64,000 nucleotides of DNA, from the NCBI GenBank assembly GCA_017441295.1, contig JAFRYA010000035.1:1-64000 (forward strand), read 5' to 3'. The position numbers and the translations under genes are program-made. The notes beneath the pieces were generated by a model. That model was given only the letters and a program-made list of their open reading frames with translations. It was not told the origin of the DNA and made no database searches. Each line of letters opens with the position of its first letter. Position 1 is the stretch's first letter. Below are positions 1-7,985 of this stretch, one piece after another. The DNA comes from Lachnospiraceae bacterium. Its GTDB lineage: Bacteria > Bacillota > Clostridia > Lachnospirales > Lachnospiraceae.

Positions 1-47
1 GTGTTGTTTAAACTACAAAAGTTATTATACCATTTTTAATTTAAATA

Positions 48-56
48 TGATACTAT
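48..56 (+). promoter_or_regulatory. Extended -10 promoter of the MATE gene
   Basis: TGA-TACTAT (TG at 48-49, hexamer 51-56) lies 10 bases before the ATG at 67. No Shine-Dalgarno sequence lies between them, so transcription would start at or just before the start codon. No good -35 box is visible, as is usual for extended -10 promoters. See the leaderless-mRNA finding. Confidence 0.5.
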
Positions 57-66
57 TACTTTCGTT

Positions 67-1434
67 ATGAAAAGTTCGTTTTTTATTAAAGATAAAACAT
101 TCTATAAAGCACTCTTCTCAATGATGATCATCGTCACCCTGCAGAATCTTGTGGCATACTCCGTAAATATGGCTGACAATATCATGCTTGGAAGGTTCAG
201 TCAGGAAGCATTGTCCGGTGCTGCAACTGTCAACCAGATATTTTTTATTGTCCAGCAGTTCGCCCGTTCTTTCGGCAATGCCCTTGTTGCCCTGTCTGCC
301 CAGTACTGGGGAGAACACAGGGTCAGACCGATCAGAACAATTACAGGCATCACGCTTAAAGTAGGCTGTGCAGTCGGAATAGTTCTGGTTGCGATCTGCA
401 TCATTATTCCAGGGCCTCTGCTCAGGATTTTCACAAGTTCTGAAGCGATCGTGAATGAAGGCAAAAGCTATCTGGCCATCATTGTATGGACATTCCTGCT
501 CTTTATCATTTCTCAGATCCTGATGGCTGCTCTGAGAGCTGTTGGTACTGTTAACATTTCATTCTATATTTCCATCGTTTCTCTGATAATCAACGTTGGA
601 ATCAACTATGTGCTGATCTTCGGTAAGTTCGGCTTCCCTAAGATGGGCATCGTCGGCGCCGCCATCGGCACACTTATAGCACGTATTGTAGAGCTGGCTA
701 TTGTCATACTTTATATGGCCTTTAAGGACAAGAAGCTTGAGCTCTTCAAGGGCGGCATGTTTGAAAGAAACAAACTGCTCTGGAAAGACTACGTCAAGAT
801 CTACATCCCGATCATGTGTGCTTCCGTACTGTGGGGATTCTCTGTTCCGCTGCAGACGGCCGTTCTGGGACATTTGTCCACGGACGCGATTGCTGCGAAC
901 TCGGTTGCCACGACCTTCTACCAATATCTTAAAGTTGTTGTAATGGCTGTATCATCCACATCCGCTGTAATAATCGGCCAGACTATCGGCAAGGGCGACC
1001 CTGAGAAAGTCAAGGCTGCCGGCAGGAGCTTATCTGTCATTGACATTGCCATTGGAGTCATTATGGCCGCGCTGCTTGTGGCTCTCAAGAACCCACTTCT
1101 CTCTCTGTACACTCTGAATGACAACGCTATGACGATGGCAGGAAACCTGATCCTGATCATGGCTGTAGTCATGGTCGGCATGTCATATCAGATGCCTGTC
1201 AGCTTCGGTATTATCCAGGGAGGCGGCGATGCCAAGTTCACTATGAAGATGAACCTCATCAGCACATGGCTGATCGTTGTGCCTCTTACATTCATGGCTG
1301 CGTTCTGGTGGAAGCTGCCGGTTGAATGGGTCGTTGTTGTCGTACAGTCCGACCAGATATTCAAATGTCTGCCGACATTCATCAAGTTCAGGAAATACAA
1401 CTGGTTCAAAAAGCTTACCCGTGAAAATGCATAA
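67..1434 (+). CDS. MATE family multidrug/toxin efflux transporter
   Basis: A 455-residue polytopic protein with about 12 hydrophobic helices in two halves, the usual MATE size and layout. The N-terminal NMADNIMLGRFSQEALSG segment and the later VPLQTAVLGHLSTDAIAANS segment are the two homologous helix-1/7 regions of the family. Family members exchange cations (Na+ or H+) for drugs or metabolites across the cytoplasmic membrane; the substrate cannot be read from sequence. The gene stands alone on the plus strand, ends in a strong terminator, and its ATG has no ribosome site but a -10 element 10 bases upstream, suggesting a leaderless message. Confidence 0.93.
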   Translation: MKSSFFIKDKTFYKALFSMMIIVTLQNLVAYSVNMADNIMLGRFSQEALSGAATVNQIFFIVQQFARSFGNALVALSAQYWGEHRVRPIRTITGITLKVGCAVGIVLVAICIIIPGPLLRIFTSSEAIVNEGKSYLAIIVWTFLLFIISQILMAALRAVGTVNISFYISIVSLIINVGINYVLIFGKFGFPKMGIVGAAIGTLIARIVELAIVILYMAFKDKKLELFKGGMFERNKLLWKDYVKIYIPIMCASVLWGFSVPLQTAVLGHLSTDAIAANSVATTFYQYLKVVVMAVSSTSAVIIGQTIGKGDPEKVKAAGRSLSVIDIAIGVIMAALLVALKNPLLSLYTLNDNAMTMAGNLILIMAVVMVGMSYQMPVSFGIIQGGGDAKFTMKMNLISTWLIVVPLTFMAAFWWKLPVEWVVVVVQSDQIFKCLPTFIKFRKYNWFKKLTRENA

Positions 1435-1440
1435 ATAAAG

Positions 1441-1465
1441 GCTGCCGCATCCGCGGCAGCTTTTT
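1441..1465. terminator. Bidirectional terminator between MATE and CBS genes
   Basis: GCTGCCGC-ATCC-GCGGCAGC (1441-1460) followed by TTTTT on the plus strand. On the minus strand it follows the CBS stop codon at 1464 directly and is followed by CCTTTATTT. It can serve both converging genes. Confidence 0.85.
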
Positions 1466-1871
1466 ATTTGTTGTTTCTTTCCCCCATCATCATGTTCAGG
1501 ATGTCTTTTCTCTTGACAATTCCAATGTACATATTACGGTCATCCACAACAGGTACAAAGTTCTGTTCCAGTGCGAGAGCAAATATCTCCTCATCACTTA
1601 CATTGTTGACACAAGCCTTGTATGGACGGTACTTTTCTATGGATCTGACCTTAACCTTTTCTGCCTTTTCAACATCAAATTTCGCCTGATTTTTAATATA
1701 TCTCAGTATGTCGCCTTCCGATACTGTTGTGAGATATGTGCCATCCTTGGCAATCAGAGGAACAACGCTGAATTTGTGGTAGTCAAATTTCTCAAGAGCC
1801 TGCCTGATAGTCACATCTTCAGTCAAATAATGTGTTTCAATCTTAGGCGTAATTATACTAAATAAACTCAT
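1464..1871 (-). CDS. CBS-domain pair protein
   Basis: A 135-residue protein made only of two CBS motifs (about residues 8-62 and 72-130). The first ends in TVSEGDILRYI and the second in GIVKRKDILNMM, the typical CBS end helix. CBS pairs bind adenine nucleotides and act as energy or ligand sensors, sometimes in trans. No enzymatic domain is attached, so its target is unknown. GGAGG six bases before the ATG fixes the start. It is monocistronic, between the tRNA-Pro terminator and the shared terminator. Confidence 0.85.
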   Translation of the reverse strand: MSLFSIITPKIETHYLTEDVTIRQALEKFDYHKFSVVPLIAKDGTYLTTVSEGDILRYIKNQAKFDVEKAEKVKVRSIEKYRPYKACVNNVSDEEIFALALEQNFVPVVDDRNMYIGIVKRKDILNMMMGERNNK

Positions 1872-1925
1872 ATTAACCTCCTATTTTTTGATAATATAAA
1901 ACATCTTTATGTCAAAATTATGTTC

Positions 1926-1950
1926 AAAAAAAGACTGTTCTAATGAACAG
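1926..1950 (-). terminator. Terminator of tRNA-Pro transcript
   Basis: On the minus strand CTGTTC-ATTA-GAACAG (1935-1950) is followed by TCTTTTTTT. It lies downstream of tRNA-Pro(CGG) and upstream of the CBS gene. Confidence 0.75.
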
Positions 1951-2061
1951 CTCTTTATGTATCAGAATGGATGATCCTGAAGCCAATATTGCCTTATTTT
2001 TGTTCCATCAAGCAAGACAATATCATACAGATTTTTATAATTCTTAAGAGAAATAAAAAAA

Positions 2062-2135
2062 TCGGTGCGACAGGATTTGAACCTGCGGCCTCTGCGTCCC
2101 GAACGCAGCGCTCTACCAAACTGAGCCACGCACCG
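2062..2135 (-). tRNA. tRNA-Pro (anticodon CGG)
   Basis: Complete cloverleaf on the minus strand: a 7-bp acceptor stem (CGGTGCG with CGCACCG) and discriminator A, a D arm with GGCTCAGTTTGGTAGAGC, the anticodon arm CTGCG-TTCGGGA-CGCAG with anticodon CGG, and a T arm with GGTTCAAATCC. CCA is not encoded. It reads CCG codons. A second proline tRNA (GGG) lies at 40061-40135. Confidence 0.95.
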
Positions 2136-2160
2136 ATTGCAACGTTTTTGCAACGTTGCT

Positions 2161-2188
2161 ATTATAACATGAAATTTTTATTTATCAA
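2161..2188 (-). promoter_or_regulatory. Promoter of tRNA-Pro(CGG)
   Basis: TTGATA (2183-2188), 16-bp spacer, TATAAT (2161-2166) on the minus strand, inside the last codons of the phosphofructokinase gene. A short GCAACGTT/AACGTTGC stem-loop lies between the -10 box and the tRNA 5' end. Confidence 0.65.
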
Positions 2189-3422
2189 TCAATATTTTCT
2201 GTAATCTGGCATATCTTGGAAGTGATTTGTACTTCGGAATGTCAGGCTCGCCCTGGATAAGAGGCATTACGTAATCCAGGAACTCTTTCTCAATGCCGTT
2301 GCCTTCCTTGGTGATCCACTCCAGAGGAACCTTTTTCTCCTCATTAGCTACGTCAGCCAGATCCAGCAGTTTAACGTTGCAGACATAATTGCCATCAGCG
2401 TCGTACTGGCGTTCGAAACCGATCATCTTGTCAGTGATGCCGCCAACCGCGCAGTTAACAGCAGCCTCGCCTGCCATGTAAGCTTCATTGATATCTGTCT
2501 GTGAAGCAAGGTGCGCGCCGCATCTCTGCAGCAGTGAGAGCTCGATAGGTCTGACCTTGGCATGAGTTCTGTCAGCAGCTACGAATGCCAGAAGTGATGC
2601 CAGACCGCCCAGCTGTGCATGTCCGAAACCGTCTGTAGCTGATGTCTTGGCATTGGATACGAATGATCCGTCAGCATAGTGAACGCCCTCGGATACAGCT
2701 ACCATGCAGTAGCCTTTCTGCTTGTAAATAGCCTCAACATCATCCAGGAATGTATCCATATCAAACGGAATCTCCGGCAGATAGATAAGGTCCGGTCCGC
2801 AGCCCATAGATGTAGCGATAGCTGATGCAGCTGTCAGCCAGCCTGCGTGACGTCCCATGATCTCGATAATGCAGATTTCGCCTGTATCGTATACATGGCA
2901 GTCATTGAAAACTTCCATGCAGCTGGTGGCGATGTATTTAGCAGCTGAACCGTAGCCCGGGCAATGGTCTGTGCCGAACAGGTCATTGTCGATGGTCTTA
3001 GGTACGCCCATAACGCGGCACTCGTAATTCATCTTCTGCATATACTTGGAAATCTTGTTGCAGGTATCCATTGAATCATTGCCGCCGTTGTAGAAGAAAT
3101 ATCTGACGTCATATTTCTTGAAGATCTCGAGGATCCTCTTGTAATCTGTATCATCCTTATCAGGGTCTTTCATCTTGTATCTGCATGAGCCGAGAGCTGA
3201 TGAAGGTGTATATAATAACCTTTTCAGTTCATCAGGGTCTTCCTTGCCCATATCAAAGAGCCTGTCATTTAATATGCCTTTGATGCCGTGTTCAGCTCCC
3301 AGAACCCTGGTAATGTTAGGGTTATTAAGTGCTGTATTGATTACTCCGTATGCACTGGCGTTAATAACGGATGTTGGTCCGCCTGACTGTCCAATAATGC
3401 ATGCTCCTTTTAATGCTTCCAT
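2178..3422 (-). CDS. Pyrophosphate-type 6-phosphofructokinase
   Basis: A 414-residue phosphofructokinase of glycolysis (fructose 6-phosphate to fructose 1,6-bisphosphate). Motifs: QSGGPT near the N-terminus, GGNDSMDT where ATP-type enzymes have GGDGS, and PKTIDNDL where ATP enzymes have PGTIDND. An Asp at the position of Escherichia coli Gly104 together with the Lys before TID is the known signature of pyrophosphate users, so PPi dependence is inferred from residues. IMGRHAGW is the sugar-phosphate site. The start has GGAGG upstream. It diverges from the class II aldolase, the next enzyme of the pathway. Confidence 0.9.
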   Translation of the reverse strand: MEALKGACIIGQSGGPTSVINASAYGVINTALNNPNITRVLGAEHGIKGILNDRLFDMGKEDPDELKRLLYTPSSALGSCRYKMKDPDKDDTDYKRILEIFKKYDVRYFFYNGGNDSMDTCNKISKYMQKMNYECRVMGVPKTIDNDLFGTDHCPGYGSAAKYIATSCMEVFNDCHVYDTGEICIIEIMGRHAGWLTAASAIATSMGCGPDLIYLPEIPFDMDTFLDDVEAIYKQKGYCMVAVSEGVHYADGSFVSNAKTSATDGFGHAQLGGLASLLAFVAADRTHAKVRPIELSLLQRCGAHLASQTDINEAYMAGEAAVNCAVGGITDKMIGFERQYDADGNYVCNVKLLDLADVANEEKKVPLEWITKEGNGIEKEFLDYVMPLIQGEPDIPKYKSLPRYARLQKILIDK

Positions 3423-3453
3423 AATTGTTAACCTCCAAATTGTGTTCCCATCA

Positions 3454-3481
3454 ATAATATCATAATCACTGATTATTTCAA
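3454..3481 (-). promoter_or_regulatory. Promoter of PPi-phosphofructokinase
   Basis: Minus strand TTGAAA (3476-3481), 16-bp spacer, TATTAT (3454-3459), about 30 bases before the start codon. Confidence 0.6.
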
Positions 3482-3501
3482 TCTAAATGAAGCGTTGTTT
3501 G

Positions 3502-3529
3502 TTGATTTTTATGCCTTTTGTGCTAATAT
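3502..3529 (+). promoter_or_regulatory. Promoter of fba
   Basis: TTGATT (3502-3507), 16-bp spacer, TAATAT (3524-3529), followed by AAAGGAGG and the fba ATG. Confidence 0.55.
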
Positions 3530-3557
3530 ATGTTAAGAACAAAAGGAGGTAATAATT

Positions 3558-4493
3558 ATGCCATTAGTTACTAGTAAAGAAATGTTTGAAAAAGCTTACA
3601 ACGGGGGGTATGCAATTGGTGCCTTCAACGTTAACAATATGGAGATTGTTCAGGGTATTACCGAAGCTGCTGCTGAGCTGCAGGCTCCGCTCATCCTTCA
3701 GGTTTCCAAGGGTGCCCGCGCATATGCTAACCACACATATCTGATGAAGCTGGTTGAGGCCGCTGTTATTGAGACAGGCCTTCCTATCTGCCTGCACTTA
3801 GACCACGGCGACAGCTTTGAGACATGCAAGAGCTGCATCGACGGCGGATTCACATCAGTTATGATCGACGCTTCTTCCAAGCCATTTGAGGAGAACATCG
3901 CCATCACCCGTCAGGTAGTTGAGTATGCTCACGACAGAGGCATCGTTGTAGAGGCTGAGCTCGGCACACTGGCCGGCATCGAGGATGATGTTAAGGTAAA
4001 CGCTGAGGATTCATCATACACACATCCTGAAGAAGTTGAAGAATTCGTATCCAGAACAGGATGTGACTCACTGGCTATCGCTATCGGTACCAGCCACGGC
4101 GCATACAAGTTCAAACCGGGAACAAAGCCACAGCTGAGATTCGACGTTCTCGAAGAAGTATCCAAGAGACTTCCTGGCTTCCCTATCGTACTTCACGGAT
4201 CATCATCAGTTCCACAGGAATTCGTTGAGAAGATCAATAAATACGGCGGCAACATGCCTGGCGCTATCGGCGTTCCTGAAGACCAGCTCCGCAAGGCTGC
4301 TTCCATGTCAGTCTGCAAGATCAACATCGACTCTGACCTTCGTCTGGCAATGACAGCAACTATCCGTGAGTTCTTCGTTGAGCATCCGGAGAAGTTTGAT
4401 CCACGTGAGTATCTGAAACCTGCACGTGCTGCTATCAAGGCAATGGTTGCACATAAGATTGTTGACGTACTTGGCTGCGATCATAAAATCTGA
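3558..4493 (+). CDS. fba: Class II fructose-bisphosphate aldolase
   Basis: 311 residues. Cleaves fructose 1,6-bisphosphate to dihydroxyacetone phosphate and glyceraldehyde 3-phosphate with a catalytic zinc ion. Visible motifs: HLDHGDSFE (catalytic Asp and zinc His), EAELGTLAG, GTSHGAYK (zinc His), LHGSSS and KINIDSDLR, covering the zinc and phosphate sites in the order expected for the family. GGAGG lies before the ATG. It faces away from the PPi-phosphofructokinase across a 135-bp shared promoter region, so the two consecutive glycolytic steps can be controlled together. Confidence 0.96.
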   Translation: MPLVTSKEMFEKAYNGGYAIGAFNVNNMEIVQGITEAAAELQAPLILQVSKGARAYANHTYLMKLVEAAVIETGLPICLHLDHGDSFETCKSCIDGGFTSVMIDASSKPFEENIAITRQVVEYAHDRGIVVEAELGTLAGIEDDVKVNAEDSSYTHPEEVEEFVSRTGCDSLAIAIGTSHGAYKFKPGTKPQLRFDVLEEVSKRLPGFPIVLHGSSSVPQEFVEKINKYGGNMPGAIGVPEDQLRKAASMSVCKINIDSDLRLAMTATIREFFVEHPEKFDPREYLKPARAAIKAMVAHKIVDVLGCDHKI

Positions 4494-4506
4494 GAAATGT
4501 AATTAA

Positions 4507-4537
4507 TAAGAGCCGCCATAAGGCGGCTCTTATTTTT
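4507..4537. terminator. Bidirectional terminator between fba and thioesterase
   Basis: GAGCCGCC-ATAA-GGCGGCTC (4510-4529) followed by TTATTTTTATTT on the plus strand and by TTATTAATT on the minus strand. Confidence 0.85.
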
Positions 4538-4949
4538 ATTTTGTTTGCAGGTTTTCGTCCAGATTGAAATATGTCGCTGTCAGTTTGATAAGCTTCTTGC
4601 CATTCTCATCTGTTACCACTACTTCTGATACTGTGGTCTTGCGTCCGTGCTTCAGTACGTCTCCGTATGCATAAAGTGTCTTGGTACCTATACCCGGTGA
4701 CATATATACAATATTGCTGGACATTGTGGTGCAGGCCTTCTCTCCTGTGGAACGTACGGCTACGCCGCCTGCCACATCTGCTATAGTAAACAACAGTCCT
4801 CCATGCAGTGACTTCATGTGGTTAAAGAATTCCGGTCTGACATCCAGTTTGACTTCTGAATGGCCATTTTCAATTTTAACTATCTCGAGTCCCAGGAACT
4901 GGTTGAACCCGACCATCTTCTCGCTTCTTTCCAACTCAGTCATAGGCAT
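4536..4949 (-). CDS. PaaI-type hotdog thioesterase
   Basis: 137 residues with a single hotdog domain: NHMKSLHGGLLFTIADVAG is the typical substrate-loop and helix motif of PaaI/YbgC-like acyl-CoA thioesterases. The expected activity is hydrolysis of an acyl-CoA; the substrate is not predictable. Its ATG overlaps the TAA of glyS by one base (TAATG), so it is the last, translationally coupled gene of the long rbgA-to-glyS operon, and it runs into the terminator at 4507-4537. Confidence 0.85.
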   Translation of the reverse strand: MPMTELERSEKMVGFNQFLGLEIVKIENGHSEVKLDVRPEFFNHMKSLHGGLLFTIADVAGGVAVRSTGEKACTTMSSNIVYMSPGIGTKTLYAYGDVLKHGRKTTVSEVVVTDENGKKLIKLTATYFNLDENLQTK

Positions 4950-6346
4950 TAAAACTCGAATTTATGTCTGAAGTACTCTTCCAGACTGTCGATTGATACT
5001 CTCACCTGCTCCATTGAGTCACGCTCACGGATGGTTACGCAGTTATCTTCAAGTGAGTCAAAGTCGAATGTAATGCAGTAAGGTGTGCCGATCTCGTCCT
5101 GACGGCGATAGCGCTTGCCGATGGTGCCTCTGTCGTCGAACTCGCAGTTATAGTACTTGCTGAGCTGTGCGTAGATCTTCTCAGCGCCTTCGTTAAGCTT
5201 CTTTGAAAGAGGAAGAACACCGATCTTAACAGGTGCCAGTGCCGGATGGAAACGCATAACTGTACGGATGTCAGGTTTCTCCTCTGTGCCGAGGTTCTCC
5301 TCGTCATAAGCACTGCAGAGGAATGCCAGAACGACACGGTCAGCGCCCAGTGAAGGCTCAACAACGTATGGAATGTATTTGATATTCTTCTCATCATCGA
5401 AGTAATCCATTGGCTCGCCTGAGAATGTCTGGTGCTGAGTCAGGTCATAGTCGGTTCTGTCAGCAATGCCCCAGAGCTCGCCCCAACCGAACGGGAATGT
5501 GAACTCGATGTCTGTGGTAGCCTTTGAATAGAATGAAAGCTCTTCCGGATCATGGTCACGCAGGCGGAGTTCTTCATCCTTGAGGCCTAATGATTTAAGC
5601 CAGTTGATGCAGAAACCTCTCCAGTATGTGAACCAATCCAGGTCTGTGTCAGGCTCGCAGAAGAATTCCATCTCCATCTGCTCGAACTCACGTGTTCTGA
5701 ATGTGAAGTTACCAGGAGTGATCTCGTTTCTGAAAGATTTACCGATCTGGCAGATGCCGAACGGGATCTTCTTTCTGGATGATCTCTGGATATTCTTGAA
5801 GTTTACGAAAATACCCTGGGCTGTCTCAGGACGCAGATAAACAACATCCTTGGCATCCTCAGTAACGCCCTGGAAAGTCTTGAACATCAGGTTGAAATGT
5901 CTGATCGGTGTAAAGTTGCTCTTGCAGCATGATGGACATGGAACCTTATTGTCAATGATGAACTGCTCCATCTTCTCATCACTCCAGCCGTCTACCGAGC
6001 CCTCAAGCTCGATGCCATGCTCCTGCGCGAAATCTTCGATAACCTTATCAGCGCGGAATCTCTCCTTGCATTCACGGCAGTCCATTAAAGGATCTGAAAA
6101 GCTGCCGATATGACCTGAAGCTTCCCATGTCTTTGGATTCATAAGGATGGCACAGTCAACGCCTACATTGTATGGGCTCTCCTGTACGAACTTCTGCCAC
6201 CATGCTCTCTTGACGTTGTTCTTGAGCTCAACACCTAAATTGCCGTAATCCCATGTATTTGCCAGGCCGCCATAAATCTCTGAACCCGGGAAAATGAATC
6301 CTCTGGCCTTACAAAGAGAAACGATCTTATCCATTGTCTTTTCCAT
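4949..6346 (-). CDS. glyS: Glycyl-tRNA synthetase (single-chain, alpha2 type)
   Basis: 465 residues, class II synthetase of the homodimeric type rather than the two-subunit GlyQ/GlyS type. It charges tRNA-Gly. Visible: the N-terminal [19 protein letters not shown] segment, a zinc-finger-like [10 protein letters not shown]...CPSCCKSNF insertion, RPETAQGIF (motif 2 region), [10 protein letters not shown], and the C-terminal anticodon-binding domain ([10 protein letters not shown] onward). The start has GAGAGG upstream. I see no T-box leader in the 48 bases before it; transcription probably comes from the upstream recO end or a short promoter there. Confidence 0.96.
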   Translation of the reverse strand: MEKTMDKIVSLCKARGFIFPGSEIYGGLANTWDYGNLGVELKNNVKRAWWQKFVQESPYNVGVDCAILMNPKTWEASGHIGSFSDPLMDCRECKERFRADKVIEDFAQEHGIELEGSVDGWSDEKMEQFIIDNKVPCPSCCKSNFTPIRHFNLMFKTFQGVTEDAKDVVYLRPETAQGIFVNFKNIQRSSRKKIPFGICQIGKSFRNEITPGNFTFRTREFEQMEMEFFCEPDTDLDWFTYWRGFCINWLKSLGLKDEELRLRDHDPEELSFYSKATTDIEFTFPFGWGELWGIADRTDYDLTQHQTFSGEPMDYFDDEKNIKYIPYVVEPSLGADRVVLAFLCSAYDEENLGTEEKPDIRTVMRFHPALAPVKIGVLPLSKKLNEGAEKIYAQLSKYYNCEFDDRGTIGKRYRRQDEIGTPYCITFDFDSLEDNCVTIRERDSMEQVRVSIDSLEEYFRHKFEF

Positions 6347-6394
6347 AATTCAACCTCTCTAAACCTCTATTTTCAGCTTAATAACTTAGCTATA

Positions 6395-7081
6395 TTACTC
6401 TAAATCTCCTATGCTTTCAAGCATATTAAGAGAATTAAATTTTTTGTCAACCGTCAATGAAATCAGCGATTTCGCCAAAGCACAGAATTCATTCAGTACG
6501 CTCTCGGTCAGCCTGAATGTGAACAGCTTATCTATCGGGCTGGAAATAACGAACTGCAGCGCATATGCGCATGATTCACTTATGCCCTTACCGAACGAGA
6601 ACTGCCCCTCGCCCTGGATGATCCTGTCAGCAGGCGGACATACACCGTTTATTGCCAGCATTTTAATCTCATAAATGGCTCTTACGAGTCTGTTGTCATA
6701 ACTCTCGTGCATCAGCGCCCTGAGCGACTGATAAAGGAGTTTTAATACCTGACCGGCCTCGACATTCTCTCTGGTGAAATACTGCGCCAATTCCAGGAAA
6801 TACGAGCCGTAAAACGTAAGCACAATGTCTTCCGACAGTTCAGTAAAATAATTTGTTATCTTGGCGGAATTCACATTATATGAGGACTTGCCGCGGAATA
6901 ATTCAAACTGTCCGAACGCAAACAGCCTGCTAACGGAAACCAGCGAAGAAGAGGGTTTCCGTGCCCCCTTCGCAAAGGCGCTGATCCTGCCGTACTCATC
7001 GGTCAGGATTTCCAGCCTTCTGTCATATTCACCTATCGGCATGGAGGAAATGACCATGCCTCTGACTGAAATATTATCCAT
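6395..7081 (-). CDS. recO: DNA repair protein RecO
   Basis: 228 residues. RecO loads RecA onto single-stranded DNA in the RecFOR recombinational repair pathway. The N-terminal OB fold (residues 1-80: RGMVISSMPIGEYDRRLEIL and GRISAFAKGARKPSS) and the following helical domain match the family. The zinc-binding cysteines of many RecO proteins are missing: only isolated Cys residues are present in the C-terminal half. The start overlaps the era stop by 8 bases, the usual era-recO arrangement in Firmicutes. Confidence 0.93.
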   Translation of the reverse strand: MDNISVRGMVISSMPIGEYDRRLEILTDEYGRISAFAKGARKPSSSLVSVSRLFAFGQFELFRGKSSYNVNSAKITNYFTELSEDIVLTFYGSYFLELAQYFTRENVEAGQVLKLLYQSLRALMHESYDNRLVRAIYEIKMLAINGVCPPADRIIQGEGQFSFGKGISESCAYALQFVISSPIDKLFTFRLTESVLNEFCALAKSLISLTVDKKFNSLNMLESIGDLE

Positions 7082-7985
7082 TATTCCTTGGATCGTATCC
7101 GAAGTTCTTCAGCTGTGTATCTGAATCCCTCCACTCTTTTCTGACCTTAACCCAGAGTTTCAGGTTTACCTGGCGCTCTGTAAGTTTTTCAATATCAATA
7201 CGTGCGCTGGAGCCTATCTTCTTGAGCATCGCGCCGCCTTTACCGATTACGATTCCTTTATGTGAGTCGCGCTCGCAGATGATGGTCGCATCAATGTCAA
7301 CCATGTCTCCTGAAGGTCTCTCATGATATCTGTCAATTACAACAGCGATTCCGTGAGGAACTTCATCGGACAGGTTGTAAAGGGCTTTCTCTCTGATGAT
7401 TTCGGCAACGATCTGCTTCATAGGCTGATCTGTCAGGGTATCTTCATCATAGAACATCGGTCCATATGGCAGATACTTAAACAACTGCTCCAGAAGGGTG
7501 TCCACATTTGTACCTTCTCTGGCAGATAACGGCACGATTTCCGCGAAATCATAAACCTTACGATAAGCGTCGATGAAGCCGAATACGTCATCACGGTTAA
7601 CTGAGTCCACTTTGTTCATTGCCAGGATCACCGGCTGTTTGTGTTTCTTCAGTTCCTCGATAATAAACTGCTCGCCTTTGCCAATGAAATCGCTTGGCTC
7701 TACGATCCACATGATCACGTCCGCGTCAGCAAGTGTACTGACAGCTGCTCCCAGCATGTATTCACCCAATTTATTTTTAGCCTTATTAATGCCCGGAGTG
7801 TCCAGGAATACAATCTGTCCGCGATCATCTGTATAGACAGTCTGGATGCGGTTCCTGGTCGTCTGCGGCTTGTTGGATGTAATGGCGATCTTCTGTCCGA
7901 TAATCCTGTTCATCAGCGTAGATTTGCCTACATTGGGCCTGCCGATAATGGCTACATATCCTGATTTGATAGATTCGTTATTCAA
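7074..7985 (-). CDS. era: GTPase Era
   Basis: 303 residues. Essential GTPase that binds the 3' end of 16S rRNA during 30S subunit maturation. G1 GRPNVGKSTL, G3 DTPG, G4 NKVD and G5 SARE are all present, followed by a KH RNA-binding domain with GKGGAMLKKIG near residue 245. Overlaps recO (8 bases) downstream and the M16 peptidase gene (8 bases) upstream. Confidence 0.97.
   Translation of the reverse strand: MNNESIKSGYVAIIGRPNVGKSTLMNRIIGQKIAITSNKPQTTRNRIQTVYTDDRGQIVFLDTPGINKAKNKLGEYMLGAAVSTLADADVIMWIVEPSDFIGKGEQFIIEELKKHKQPVILAMNKVDSVNRDDVFGFIDAYRKVYDFAEIVPLSAREGTNVDTLLEQLFKYLPYGPMFYDEDTLTDQPMKQIVAEIIREKALYNLSDEVPHGIAVVIDRYHERPSGDMVDIDATIICERDSHKGIVIGKGGAMLKKIGSSARIDIEKLTERQVNLKLWVKVRKEWRDSDTQLKNFGYDPRNNG

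Noticed and set aside
6347-6394. T-box leader for glycyl-tRNA synthetase
   Set aside because: Only 48 bases separate glyS and recO and no T-box sequence (TGGNACCGCG-like) is seen. The same holds for thrC.
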